NCBI GenBank assembly: GCA_016713885.1
Contig: JADJOF010000001.1
Span: 558,001-622,000, forward strand
Direction: 5' to 3'
DNA: 64,000 nt
From: Bdellovibrionales bacterium
Lineage (GTDB): Bacteria > Bdellovibrionota > Bdellovibrionia > Bdellovibrionales > JAMPXM01
Position numbers and translations under genes: made by a program. Within the stretch, counting starts at the first letter, position 1, and each line of letters opens with the position of its first letter. Shown here piece by piece: positions 27,743 through 37,049 of the stretch. The notes under the pieces were generated by a model. It was not told where the DNA came from. It saw nothing but the letters and a program-made list of their open reading frames with translations, and ran no database searches.

Positions 27743-29002
27743 TTATCGAACCGAACCACTCTTCTGGCTTTGTCCTAGGCGCGCCGGAATTTCGCGGGCC
27801 TCACCAACCAGTTTGAACTGGAACGGTTGGCGTACCCATCCCTCCTGGCCAGCTTGAAATCTCCAGCTGCGAAACGCTTGAAGCGATGCCGAGTCCATCA
27901 GGGCCGATCCAGACGAGCGCTCAACTTTGGTATTTACGAGACGACCGTCTGAGGTCACTTTCCCCACGAGTACACTTGTGCCCTGTTTGCGAGCGAGGCG
28001 ATCGCGCTGAGGATAGGCTGGTTGCGGATTGCCCGGGAGCACCTTCAGCTCCGAAGCGTTGCGGACGGGCTCACCAATAGCAGGTCCAAGTCCAGCATTG
28101 TTATCGCGACCACCGGCTCCAGCTGAGCCTTCTTCCGTCGAGCCAGAACCACCGCGGCCAGCAATTGGCGCAGGCGATTCACTTCGCGCCTGTTGTTGTG
28201 CATCTTGCTGTCCTGCGGATGCCGATTGCGCCGCTGCTGCTGTTTCGGCCGAGGTTTCGCTGTTTGATTCTGGAGTTGGAGTGACCGCCGTCGATTGAAC
28301 TTGCTCGGCTTTGACCTCTTCTTTTTCCTGTACCGGTGTCGGGGCAATCGCGACCGGCTGCTCTGGCTCCGCGGGCGCTGCTTGTGCTGGGACTTCTTTC
28401 GCGTCACTTGAGTTGTCGTCGGATGGCGGAGTTGCAAGCAACACGGGCGGGGCCTCTTGGCTCTCATCGGTCATGACATCAGCCTGGGCGTTCTCGACCG
28501 GTGCCGCGACAGGTTCTTCGACGATTTTTGCTGTTTGAACTGCAGGCTTTGCCGCTTTGGCAACGGGCTTCGCGATTGATGGGGTTACCGCTTTTTTGGT
28601 TACGGCTTTTTCCACAGGTTTTTCTTCAGACACAACGGGCTTTACGGCAACCAGCGGTTCGGTTCGCGGAAGCTCTTTAATGACGACGTCACTGCTGGAG
28701 TCGGTCAGTGTCGCCTGTGGGGCAACGGCCACCTCGACCGTGTCGGTATTGGCCGCTTTATCAGCTTGAGCGACACCAATGGTATTGGCTCCGTCAAGCA
28801 TCGCAATGCCAGCGCCTTCCGGCTTTTGATTGCCTCCAGCGATATCCTTGAACTTCTGGGGAGCGAGGATCATTCCGATCAGAAGCGACATATGCGCTAA
28901 AACCGATACGGAAACGCAAGCAAAGGTGCGTGCGCGAATCCGCGATTCGCTGAGCGAACTCGGAACACGTTCTTCTCGAGAGGCTCTTTCGGTAACGGGC
29001 AT
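27743..29002 (-). CDS. TonB-family energy transducer
   Basis: Spans the periplasm to drive outer-membrane transport. One membrane segment near residues 30-50 (FACVSVSVLAHMSLLIGMIL) is followed by a 270-residue Ala/Pro/Glu/Val-rich linker and a C-terminal TonB domain (PAYPQRDRLARKQGTSVLVGKV ... SGSALMDSASLQAFRSWRFQAG). The length of 419 aa is long for TonB because of the linker. AAGGAGG stands seven bases before the ATG. No ExbB/ExbD is adjacent; it may instead be an AgmX/TonB-type protein with another partner. Confidence 0.85.
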   Translation of the reverse strand: MPVTERASREERVPSSLSESRIRARTFACVSVSVLAHMSLLIGMILAPQKFKDIAGGNQKPEGAGIAMLDGANTIGVAQADKAANTDTVEVAVAPQATLTDSSSDVVIKELPRTEPLVAVKPVVSEEKPVEKAVTKKAVTPSIAKPVAKAAKPAVQTAKIVEEPVAAPVENAQADVMTDESQEAPPVLLATPPSDDNSSDAKEVPAQAAPAEPEQPVAIAPTPVQEKEEVKAEQVQSTAVTPTPESNSETSAETAAAAQSASAGQQDAQQQARSESPAPIAGRGGSGSTEEGSAGAGGRDNNAGLGPAIGEPVRNASELKVLPGNPQPAYPQRDRLARKQGTSVLVGKVTSDGRLVNTKVERSSGSALMDSASLQAFRSWRFQAGQEGWVRQPFQFKLVGEAREIPARLGQSQKSGSVR

Positions 29003-29306
29003 GGCGATCCTCCTTCGGGACTATCCACACCTATTAGCGATTCGCGGGCCGAGGCCGTCGGGGCTTGGGGCCAAGTTGGCAGAATAAGGCGGGTAAAACT
29101 CTCTTGGTCGGTGCCGATTTTTGGCGCCGCACACGTATGACGCACCGCTTTCTGGACGTCCAAGGCGAATTGACTCGAGATAAATCGAACCGAATGCGTG
29201 CGCTATACGGCACGTGCTCAATTGAGGAGTGCTGGATTGGATTTGAGCGAGCGAAAGTTCGATTAACTTGAATCAACCGAGCGAGTTCGCGAGCTCGAAA
29301 AATCCT
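29003..29306. other. Intergenic interval between the TonB gene and the IS
   Basis: Only the TonB ribosome site at its left end is convincing. Small frames on both strands have no recognisable features. The promoter of the TonB gene must lie here on the minus strand but I cannot point to a reliable -35/-10 pair. Confidence 0.4.
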
Positions 29307-30550
29307 CGATGAGTCATGATCTCAAACCCAAGTAGGATCGCCTTTAGACCAATAAATCTGAGTTCTTCACGGAGGTAAGACCATGCCCATCGAGTTCCGT
29401 CGAGCGTACACCGATGAAATTCGGGACCGCTATAAAAATGCAAGCGAAAACAAAAGTCTGCGATTTTGGACGAATTTTGCCAGGTCTGCGGGTATCGGTC
29501 CCGCAAGCATGCGATTCAAATTTTAAATGGCAAAGCCAAGGGGCCAGACGCACGTAAGCGCCCGGGGCCTGCTTCGCGCTACATCGATGCGCTGAGCGAC
29601 TTAAAGGCGCTATGGGGGCTTATGAGCTACATCTGTTCAAAGAAGATGAAGGCGGCTATGCCACTGTGGCTTCCATTTTATAAAACAAGCGACCGAAGAA
29701 AGGCGTTGCTCCTTCAGATGAGCGCCTCGACCATTGATCGACTTTTAAAACTTCATCGAAGGTCGCTTGGAAAAGGGCTCTCAACAACAAGACCGTCGAT
29801 AAAAATGAAGACCAAGATTCCACTTAAGCTCTTGGACGGCGAGACGAAGGTTCCAGGTTTTGTCGAAGGCGACACAGTTGCCCACTGCGGAAATTCGATT
29901 GCAGGCGAGTACGCGAACACACTTACGGTCGTCGATTTGTTCTCTGGTTGGACTGAGCTTCGCTCGTGCTGGACAAAGATGCTGCCGGCGTCACAAGCGC
30001 CGTGAAAAGATCGAGTCTCGAGTGCCGTTCATGTTGGTTGGTTTCGCTTCAGATAACGGTTCTGAATTCATCAACGACGTTCTCTATTCGTACTTCTCAA
30101 AACGCCCAGCACCAATCAACTTCGTAAGGCGTCGAGCCTACAAGAAAAACGACAACGCCCATGTCGAGCAAAAGAACTGGACCCACGTCCGCGAGCTTTT
30201 CGGCTATGAGAGGTTCGACGATCCATCGCTTGTGCCGATGATGAATGAGATCTATCAAGCGTACTGGTGTCCGCTCCAGAACTACTTCACGCCATCGATG
30301 AAGCTCGTAGCCAAAGAGCGAATCGGTGGATCGATCAAGAAGCACTACGATGAACCCAAAACACCAGCTCAGCGTCTGCTTGACTGCTCACTTGTTCCCG
30401 AGGCCGACAAAGTCAGAATCGGATCCGAGGTACACTCCAGAAACCCAATCGACCTCAAACAAAGACTCGACCAGAAGCTCAAGGAATTCTTCGAACATGT
30501 CGATGAGATAAAAAGAAGTCAGAGGCCCAAAACTGGATCCTGACTCATCG
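29307..30550. mobile_element. Degraded insertion sequence with an rve-type transposase
   Basis: CGATGAGTCA at 29307-29316 and its reverse complement TGACTCATCG at 30541-30550 bracket the transposase frame and continue inward with partial identity (GATC), so they are the likely terminal inverted repeats of an element about 1.24 kb long. No clear target duplication was found outside them. Confidence 0.65.
29383..30543 (+). pseudogene. Transposase with integrase (rve) core, three frame breaks
   Basis: DDE transposase with the pattern FVEGDTVAHCGNSIAGEYANTL (first Asp), GFASDNGSEFIN (second Asp) and RRAYKKNDNAHVEQKN (Glu). The ATG at 29383 has GGAGG nearby and gives MPIEFRRAYTDEIRDRYKNAS. The frame must shift near 29464 (to LDEFCQVCGYRSRKHAIQIL), again near 29978 and again near 30010. 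Each is explained by one missing base, and with three restored the protein is 387 aa. Intact relatives share the HCG and KKNDxAHVEQKNW blocks. Likely inactive if the breaks are real. Exact IS family not assigned. Confidence 0.75.
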
Positions 30551-30609
30551 CTCCTTGGTATGGTTTAGCCATGAGTCAATACGCAAGGTACGGCGTTTTG
30601 CCGAAAGCG

Positions 30610-31332
30610 CTAGAGCCTCAGTCCGATTCCGTAGAAGAGTGGCGTCGGAATGCTGAGTCCGGCGCGCTCAATATTGTAATCGCGAACGAATACCGAGAAC
30701 GATCCGACTTCGACTCCGGCTTCAACATATCCGGTCGTCAGAAATTTCTTCTCGCAGGTCTCCTCAAGGCGCCCACTATAGGGGTTGAACGCCGTTACAC
30801 ACTTTTTGGTGTCGCCGAAATAGCCGCCAATTCCAGTAAAAAGCTTCAATATGCCGAGCGGCAGATTGGCGCGCGCCGAGAGATCGGCGCCGGCGTAGAG
30901 ATCCTTTGAGCCAAAAATCGAGAGACCAATTCGAGGCTCAAGATAGGGATTGATGGAGTATCCGAGATGGCCTCCGAGATGTAGGTGGCCCTCGGTTGAT
31001 GCCGCTTCAAGCGATCCGAAGAAGTCGTTTGAGAGTGTCGGAGCTGGGGAGGTGGTGTGCGCCACCGATGAGGTCGCGCTGTCGGTCGACGAATGGAATG
31101 CAATTGGACGGATTGGCTCGTAGCGGTCGACAGGTGGGGAGTAGTCGAAGTGTGCCGGCTCGGTTCGTCGGTAGACTGTTTCGCCGGCGGCATTTTTTGT
31201 TTTGCTGTAGCCAGTGCTGCTATCGGTGGACGAAGCCATCTCGCCGAGCGTGCTGCAGCCGATTGATCCGCAAAGAAGAGTGCTGATGGAGGGACCGATG
31301 AGTAGTCGCGTGCGCAGGGGTGTGAAGTTCAT
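30610..31332 (-). CDS. Lipoprotein with a predicted beta-barrel-like C-terminus
   Basis: The start at 31332 (MNFTPLRTRLL) has GGAG six bases upstream; the signal ends in LLCGSIGCST, a lipobox. Residues about 20-100 are Ser/Thr/Pro-rich and probably disordered. The last 130 residues contain repeated Gly/aromatic strands (GHLHLGGHLGYSINPYLEPRIGLSIFG ... FTGIGGYFG ... PLFYGIGLRL) that resemble an outer-membrane barrel or beta-sandwich. Two Cys (KKCVTAF, ETCEKK) may form a disulfide. Function unknown. It sits directly next to the right end of the degraded IS. Confidence 0.55.
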   Translation of the reverse strand: MNFTPLRTRLLIGPSISTLLCGSIGCSTLGEMASSTDSSTGYSKTKNAAGETVYRRTEPAHFDYSPPVDRYEPIRPIAFHSSTDSATSSVAHTTSPAPTLSNDFFGSLEAASTEGHLHLGGHLGYSINPYLEPRIGLSIFGSKDLYAGADLSARANLPLGILKLFTGIGGYFGDTKKCVTAFNPYSGRLEETCEKKFLTTGYVEAGVEVGSFSVFVRDYNIERAGLSIPTPLFYGIGLRL

Positions 31333-31401
31333 AGTCTCCATATGAACGCGGAATTGGGCCGTCGCCAAGGCCGGTTAATGGATTTTTGAAACAGATCGTT
31401 C

Positions 31402-31444
31402 CAAAATAAAAACGATGAGGCCTTCGCTATCCATGCGTAGGCCC
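31402..31444 (-). terminator. Terminator downstream of the AhpD-like gene
   Basis: On the minus strand GGCCTACGC and GCGAAGGCC pair (one mismatch) around a 7-base loop and are followed by TCATCGTTTTTATTTT, a T-rich tail. Confidence 0.6.
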
Positions 31445-31457
31445 CACCGCTGTGAAA

Positions 31458-32031
31458 CTAGTTTGGTGTCTCGCTTTTCTTGAGTAGCTCGCGATTGGCG
31501 TTGAGGTAGCCCTCTTTGGCGACCTTCGCGGCGCGTGTGCGATACATATTCATGTCCGTCGGCGCCCAGGTATCGAGGCCGTCGACGTAGCGATTGTACA
31601 TACAGAATGCTGCGGCAATAAGAACCGCGTCGTGGATCTCGAGATCTGTTGCGCCGTTGTTGCGAGCGGTCGCGATGGCGTCTGCAGTGACGGACTTTCC
31701 GCCCCTTTGCACAAGCGCGGCGATTCCCAAGAGGCTTTTTAGTTTCTCAGAAATCGGCGCTTCGTGGTAGTTGCGCTTCACTTGCTGAACAAGATCTTCA
31801 TTGTTTGCAAGGTGTGCGGCCGCAACCGCGCCATGAGTGGTTTGACAATAGTAGCAGTCGTTCAGCGAAGAGACGTATGTCGCGATCAGCTCGCGCTCTC
31901 CGGCAGAAAGAGAGCCTTCGCCATGAAGGAGAACGTCGACCAATTCGTTGAGAGGCTTCCGCGGCCTCTGGTCGGATCGCCATGAGCCCGCGAATTCCGG
32001 CGAGGCCCTCAGGAACAGTGATGTGTGGCAT
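31458..32031 (-). CDS. AhpD/carboxymuconolactone-decarboxylase-type peroxidase (frameshifted)
   Basis: Peroxidase-related protein of the AhpD-like fold. The catalytic pair is in SLNDCYYCQTTHGA (CxxC with the downstream His), then GAPIS-type helix segments and LEIHDAVLIAAAFCMYNRYVDGL. The main frame starts within KPLNELVDVLLHGEGSLSAGERELIATY. The preceding part, MPHITVPEGLAGIRGLMAIRPEA, lies in another frame from 32031 and fits the family N-terminus. The switch is at about 31951-31965 and needs one extra base removed; corrected length 190 aa. It probably reduces peroxides in the cytoplasm. It lies 22 bases downstream of the haloperoxidase gene, suggesting an oxidative or halide-related pair. 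Confidence 0.75.
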
Positions 32032-32053
32032 GGTAAGACATCCTTTCGAAAGG

Positions 32054-33286
32054 TTAGTGTACGGTTTCGCGCAAAACGGTGTTGATCACGTGTTGGCCGA
32101 TGAGTGCGCCGAGGCGTTGACCTTCTTGATTGGAGAATTCGAAATGAATTCCTCCGTAGATTCGGCTACGGCCGGCCTCTGCCGTTGCGTCAGAAATCTT
32201 CGCATAGTGACGTGTGACTCCAGGCAATCCATCCGACGGAATACTGAAGGCGATGTCGTCTCGGCCGAAGAGGTGCGAGAGAACGGATTGTGCGGCACCA
32301 GAGAAAGTGCTGTGTCCGCTCAAATACTCGGGGAAGTAGGGTGTGAAGATCAGCGGTTCCCATGTGCTATCGAGTCCCGAGTCGCGGATCGCTGTGATCG
32401 GGCGTTAAAACCAGTAGGCGTATTTAGCGTCCCAGCAGGCAATTGCGGAGTCAGCCATTGCGATGTTGAGTACGGCCAACATATGTGCGGTTTTCACGAG
32501 ATCGTATTGGAGAGATTGAGCGACGGTACGAGCCAAAATATTGAAATGCCCTGGCGGTGTGTTTGTTCCTGAACCGTCGGCCCAGAAGCGCGCGATCTCG
32601 GTTTGGTCAGCGGTTCGCACGGTGCTGTTCTTTGCTCCCAAAGTCAGAACATCATTCAGCGCTGCTTGGTATTCGGCACTGTTCAACGCCGGCGGTGCTT
32701 GAGGGCGAAACTGACTGCCGCTCGTGAGCGCAAAGGTTGGCACCTGTCCCCAGAGAGGGAGCAGTGGACTTTCAAACGTTGGAAATGTCGGGACCCAGCG
32801 GCCAGGCGACGGTTCGGCAACATAGCCGATATCGGAGTTCATAAAGGCGGTATCTCCGATCCGTGCATGCAGAACATTTGTCGCAGTCTCTTCTCCGAGT
32901 TGAATCGACTCTGCCGCTCGTGGGTGACCTTTCAACCGATCCGTCGTTGCCTTGAAGGCGTACTCAAAAGCATATTTTTGAAGCGGAAGCATTTCGGTCA
33001 AAACGTGGCGGGCGGCGGCGGCGGCTGCGAGTTCAGGAGAGTAGTCTTGGCCAACGGTGCGAGTTGTCGCGTAAGAGCTGTACCGATTTTCAATGGAATT
33101 GACGGCGTCAAACATCGCGATATGCACCATTGCGAGTGCGCGCGAAGAAAGCGGTGGCGTCAGGCGGGCTGTGCGGATTCCGCTCAGAGTGACGTCGTTC
33201 CAGCGGTTAATTTCGTTACCGCGAGCTTGCTGTGCCGTCGTGGCGAGCAAGATGATACCGGTCAGCATCAAGATGAGAGCTTTCAT
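32054..33286 (-). pseudogene. Exported vanadium-dependent haloperoxidase-like (PAP2) protein with in-frame stop
   Basis: A signal peptide (MKALILMLTGIILLATTAQQARG) starts the frame at 33286. The first 293 codons encode helical segments typical of this family up to DAKYAYWF, then TAA at 32405-32407. The same frame continues RPITAIRDSGLD, FPEYLSGHSTFSGAAQSVL and SRIYGGIHFEFSNQEG, which are the RP, SGH and SRxxxGxH motifs holding the vanadate/phosphate-binding Arg and His residues. Thus a single stop codon separates the two halves of the active site; the position is usually aromatic (Trp/Tyr), so TAT/TAC to TAA is the simplest change. Full length would be 410 aa. Confidence 0.8.
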
Positions 33287-33480
33287 CGGGTTCTCCTTAA
33301 GAAAGATATTGAATATAAGTTGAGGGAGCGTATGTCGTGATGACGTTTTTTCATAATAAAAAGCGGTCGCATAGTCTTAAGCATCATTAATGAAAACCAA
33401 ATGAGAGCCATGGCGGGAGCGCCGACCCGCGTTAGCGGGACGGGTTGTCATCTCACTTCGCGCGTCGCAGGATCAAAAGT

Positions 33481-34176
33481 ATGACATGGAAGAGTCGATA
33501 CCTCTTTGGAATGATATTCTTTTCCGCTTTTGCGATGGAAGCGGCTGGGGTCGGCGAAAGCCGGCCGGAGTCGCGAAGTTCACCAGGAGCTTCATCCTCG
33601 AACTTGTCGCTGCCGCTTTGCCGAAGTGAACAGTCGAGTATCGATTCCATTTTTGCCGACGTAAAAGCCAACGCGAAAACTCCATACAAATACCGCGCCT
33701 ACAAACAGGCTTTGGTTGGAGAATCAGATGAAAGGCTTCTCGCTCGCCTGATCTATGCGGAAACCAAGGCCTCATCTTGTGTCGAGCGTGAGAATGAAAT
33801 CATGCCGATTGTGGCGGCGGTGATTCATCGCCGAATTGAACGCAGAGGCGGCGATATTCAGTCCGTTATCTTTGAACGAGATCAGTTTGCCTCGTCACTC
33901 AACAATTACAGCGAGTCTCACTATCGTGATTTCTTGTGCCCGGTTGACCAGAAGGCCTGGGCACAAGCGTTGGCGCTGGCCACAGTGGATGGCATCAAAG
34001 CAGAGCGCGTATCGCTCCCAAAGGACGCCGTACACTACTACTTTTACAAACATAGCTCGCGGTTTACGCCGCCCGCTTGGGCACAGGATTCGAACTCGAA
34101 AAACGAGGTGTCGATCAGCAAAGACGGACATCTCAAGGACTGCATTCGCGTGTTCCGCAACGCAACCTGGCGTTAG
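33481..34176 (+). CDS. Exported cell-wall hydrolase, SleB family
   Basis: Predicted peptidoglycan hydrolase. The ATG at 33481 has AGGA upstream and starts a signal peptide (MTWKSRYLFGMIFFSAFAMEAAG). The catalytic domain has LLARLIYAETKASS (Glu in the IYAE motif), EIMPIVAAVIHRRIERRGGDIQSVIFERDQFASSL and the C-terminal AVHYYFYKHSSRFTPPAWAQ, matching the Hydrolase_2/SleB arrangement (iyaE, aVaxVixNR, qFs). The length is 231 aa. It is monocistronic, ending at a perfect inverted repeat. Confidence 0.78.
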   Translation: MTWKSRYLFGMIFFSAFAMEAAGVGESRPESRSSPGASSSNLSLPLCRSEQSSIDSIFADVKANAKTPYKYRAYKQALVGESDERLLARLIYAETKASSCVERENEIMPIVAAVIHRRIERRGGDIQSVIFERDQFASSLNNYSESHYRDFLCPVDQKAWAQALALATVDGIKAERVSLPKDAVHYYFYKHSSRFTPPAWAQDSNSKNEVSISKDGHLKDCIRVFRNATWR

Positions 34177-34179
34177 CTT

Positions 34180-34204
34180 CCAAAAGGTACATTGTACCTT
34201 TTGG
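34180..34204. terminator. Perfect inverted repeat between convergent genes
   Basis: CCAAAAGGTAC ATT GTACCTTTTGG is an 11-bp perfect stem with a 3-base loop lying exactly between the convergent stops at 34176 and 34217. The internal T4 runs at both ends suit a two-way terminator. Confidence 0.7.
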
Positions 34205-34216
34205 CGACTTGCCGCA

Positions 34217-35302
34217 TTAGGTTGCGGTTCCGGCGGCGACGGCAGCGGAGAGAGTCTGATGCTCTTCGCATCCGATCAGCGCCTGGGCAGTAGACCATTC
34301 GGGTGCGGGTTCTTTGAGTGCGTCGCGCTTGAGTTGCAGAATTAGATTCTGATTGTCGAGAATGGTTTGGAGTGGGATCTGCTTGTCGCGAACCGCTTTT
34401 TCGATCGCATCCAGTGCAATCGGTGGAGAGTCTGGTTCGTTGCAATAAAGCAGAATGTTGGCGCCGGCCTGAATGGCGCGAATGGCAATCGCGGCCTTGG
34501 TGTGGTGTTTGGTCAGGGCCTTCATGTCGAGGTCGTCAGTAATGGCGAGACCACGGTAACGAAGCTGTGTCCGCAGGATGTCTTTCAAAAAGATTTCGGA
34601 AAGTGTGGCCGGCCATTCGGGATCGATATTGGGAAACTGAATATGTGCGCTCATCACGATGTCGAGGCGGGCGCGGAATACTCGCTTGAAGGGCTCCCAT
34701 TCCCGAGCGTCGAGCTCTTCTCGCGTGCGATTTTCAACCGGAAGTTCCTCGTGACTATCGATGAGCGTGTTGCCGTGGCCGGGGAAGTGTTTTGCGACGG
34801 GAATGATGCCGGCCTTGATGTAGCCGCGCACAAGTGCCGAGCCCAGTTTTGCAACGGTTTCGGCATCGGTGCCGACGGCGCGATCACCGATAACGGTGTT
34901 CGCCGGATTGGTGAAAATGTCGATGGAGGGAGCGAAGTTCATGTTCACGCCGACCGCGCGCAGCTCGGCGCCGATGGCTTGGGCCACTTTGAAAGCGACG
35001 GTGGGGGAGTCGATTTTGCCAAGTGCCGCCATCGGAGGACACTCGGTAAAGGGTTTGCGAAAACGCGCAACGCGCCCGCCCTCTTGGTCGACGGAAATAA
35101 AGAAGGGCTGCTTGTCGGGTGTGCGTTTAGAAAGTGACTGTAGTTCATCGCAGAGCTCGCGCAGCTGTTCGGGACTTTCGAAGTTTCGTTTAAAGAGAAT
35201 GACGCCGCCGATATTCTCGCGAACAAGAAACTCGGACTCGTTGGCCGTGAGTGAGGTTCCAGCAATTCCAACGATCAGTGAGGGGCCAATTTTTTCGCGC
35301 AT
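34217..35302 (-). CDS. nagZ: Beta-N-acetylhexosaminidase (GH3)
   Basis: Cytoplasmic glycosidase that removes GlcNAc from anhydromuropeptides in wall recycling. FFISVDQEGGRVARFR, VNMNFAPSIDI, VAKHFPGHGNTLIDSHEELP (catalytic His loop) and LAITDDLDMKAL (nucleophilic Asp) are the GH3/NagZ signatures. I use the ATG at 35302 (MREKIGPSLIVGIAG); the frame is open further upstream into the permease gene without family support. The length is 361 aa. Confidence 0.92.
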   Translation of the reverse strand: MREKIGPSLIVGIAGTSLTANESEFLVRENIGGVILFKRNFESPEQLRELCDELQSLSKRTPDKQPFFISVDQEGGRVARFRKPFTECPPMAALGKIDSPTVAFKVAQAIGAELRAVGVNMNFAPSIDIFTNPANTVIGDRAVGTDAETVAKLGSALVRGYIKAGIIPVAKHFPGHGNTLIDSHEELPVENRTREELDAREWEPFKRVFRARLDIVMSAHIQFPNIDPEWPATLSEIFLKDILRTQLRYRGLAITDDLDMKALTKHHTKAAIAIRAIQAGANILLYCNEPDSPPIALDAIEKAVRDKQIPLQTILDNQNLILQLKRDALKEPAPEWSTAQALIGCEEHQTLSAAVAAGTAT

Positions 35303-35330
35303 TTTTACTCCATAGCTTCTCAAGGCGACT

Positions 35331-36128
35331 CTACCCGCGGGGGTTGAGCCGATCTCGAAGCGAATCACCGACAAGATTAAATCCAAGAACAAGCAGCAGA
35401 ATGGCGATACCCGGGAACAGTGACACATGAGGGGCTTCGACGAGAATCCTTCGTCCTGAGTTCAAGAGAGCCCCCCAGGTCGGAACGGTCGGCGGTGCGC
35501 CAAGGCCAAGAAAACTAAGCCCTGACTCGGTGATGATGGTGCCGGACATACCGAACGTCATTTGCACGACAAGAAGGCCAAGCAAGTTGGGCCAGATATG
35601 CCGAACAATGAGACGAATAGGCGATGCGCCAATCGCCAAAGCTCCGACAACGTATTCACGTTGTCGGAGATGCAAGACCTCGCCGCGCACCAGGCGAGCG
35701 TATCCGGTCCATCCGGTGATGCACATAGCGAAGATCAGATTGCCAACCGATGGCCCAAGAACCGCGACCAAAGAGAGAGCAAGTAGAAACCCTGGAAAGG
35801 CGTAGAACATGTCGAGAAAGCGCATGATGAGCTGGTCGATCCAACCACCAAGAAATCCGGCGACGCTGCCAATGACAAGACCGATCAGTGCACTGATAAA
35901 GACGACCGTAAAGGCGACGCGAAGGCTGATCTGCGCTCCATGCGCCACCTGCGAGAATACATCGGCGCCATTTTGATCGAGACCAAACAGGTGTTCAGCG
36001 CTGGGACCGGCGTAACGATTGGCGAGCTCCATTGCGGTCGGATTTTGGAGTGAAAAAAGATCGGCGCCAATCGCAAGGAGGATCATTGATCCAATAAGAA
36101 CTCCGCCGATGAGTAGCTTTGGTTTCAT
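35331..36128 (-). CDS. Peptide/nickel-type ABC transporter permease (DppC/OppC-like)
   Basis: Inner-membrane permease with about five to six membrane segments and the EAA-type loop REYVVGALAIGASPIRLIVRHIWPN that docks the ATPase. The N-terminus NRYAGPSAEHLFGLDQNGADVFSQVAHGAQISLRVAF is typical of the DppC/OppC subfamily. The length is 265 aa. It overlaps the upstream permease gene by four bases. Neither a substrate-binding protein nor ATPases follow in the window, so the transporter is incomplete here. Confidence 0.88.
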   Translation of the reverse strand: MKPKLLIGGVLIGSMILLAIGADLFSLQNPTAMELANRYAGPSAEHLFGLDQNGADVFSQVAHGAQISLRVAFTVVFISALIGLVIGSVAGFLGGWIDQLIMRFLDMFYAFPGFLLALSLVAVLGPSVGNLIFAMCITGWTGYARLVRGEVLHLRQREYVVGALAIGASPIRLIVRHIWPNLLGLLVVQMTFGMSGTIITESGLSFLGLGAPPTVPTWGALLNSGRRILVEAPHVSLFPGIAILLLVLGFNLVGDSLRDRLNPRG

Positions 36129-37045
36129 CCGAGCCTCACTTTCGGATTGGCCGCGGCATAGGCGAGGTCAGTGATAAGATTCACGGCGACATATGTGAAC
36201 GCGATGAACAACACGCAGCCTTGAACCAGAGGATAGTTTCGACTTTGAATGGCTTGAAATAAAAGTGTGCCGATACCGGGCCAGTCGAATACGGTTTCAA
36301 CAATGACGGTCCCGGTCAGCAGCGCGCCAAATTGCAAACCGATGATGGTGATGATCGGCATCATGGCGTTTGCAAGTGCATGTTTGAACCAGAGGCGTGC
36401 TGGGCTTGAGCCTTTCGCTCGTGCGACATTGATATAGTCCTCTTTGACGACCTCGATCATTGAAGCTCGTGTGACCTGCGCGAGAATAGCGGATAGTCCA
36501 AAGGCGAGAGTGAGCGCGGGGAGTACCACGTGTTCAAAGCCACCGCGCTCGCTGACGGGCAACCAATCGAGCTTAATTGCGAAAAACAAAATGAGCATAG
36601 GACCAAGCCAGAATCCTGGTGTCGACATGCCGATCAGACCGTAGGCAAGAGAGAAGCGCTCAAAGAGTCCGTGTCGATAGACGGCGGCGAGAACGCCCAT
36701 AGGAATTCCGATTAGCAGTGCGATGGCCATCGCAACGAGAGTGAGTTCAAAGGTTGCCGGCACGCGGGCGGCAATGTCATCGATGACCGGGCGCTTTGAA
36801 ACAAGAGAGCGACCGAGGTCGAGATGAAAGAGGCCAGTGTAAAAGCCGGCGAGCTGTTCTCCGAACGGGCGATCTAAACCCAGATCGTGCCGAAGAGCGG
36901 CCTTGTCGGCGACGGTGGCCTGATCGCCAAGCATCACATCGACTGGATCTCCGGGAACGAAGTGCAAAAGACTAAAACTAAGGAGAGAAACTCCAAACAG
37001 GACAGGTAACGCGAGGAGGAGACGTCGCAAAACGTACGTCAGCAT
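36125..37045 (-). CDS. Peptide/nickel-type ABC transporter permease (DppB/OppB-like)
   Basis: First of the two permeases: MLTYVLRRLLLALPVLFGVSLLSFSLLHFVPGDPVDVMLG is the standard DppB N-terminus, and EDYINVARAKGSSPARLWFKHALANAMMPI is the EAA loop. The length is 306 aa with about six membrane segments. It is preceded after 4 bases by the exported Pro-rich protein gene, suggesting one operon of 38063-35331 and perhaps nagZ, which would link peptide/muropeptide uptake to recycling (inference). Confidence 0.9.
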   Translation of the reverse strand: MLTYVLRRLLLALPVLFGVSLLSFSLLHFVPGDPVDVMLGDQATVADKAALRHDLGLDRPFGEQLAGFYTGLFHLDLGRSLVSKRPVIDDIAARVPATFELTLVAMAIALLIGIPMGVLAAVYRHGLFERFSLAYGLIGMSTPGFWLGPMLILFFAIKLDWLPVSERGGFEHVVLPALTLAFGLSAILAQVTRASMIEVVKEDYINVARAKGSSPARLWFKHALANAMMPIITIIGLQFGALLTGTVIVETVFDWPGIGTLLFQAIQSRNYPLVQGCVLFIAFTYVAVNLITDLAYAAANPKVRLG

Positions 37046-37049
37046 CGAC

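Noticed and set aside
28029..28298. Open frame antisense to the TonB linker
   Set aside because: A shadow of the Ala/Pro/Val-rich repeats; no start signal and low-complexity translation.
29303..30555. TCCT direct repeat as target duplication of the degraded IS
   Set aside because: Four bases, not aligned symmetrically to the inverted repeats; could be chance.
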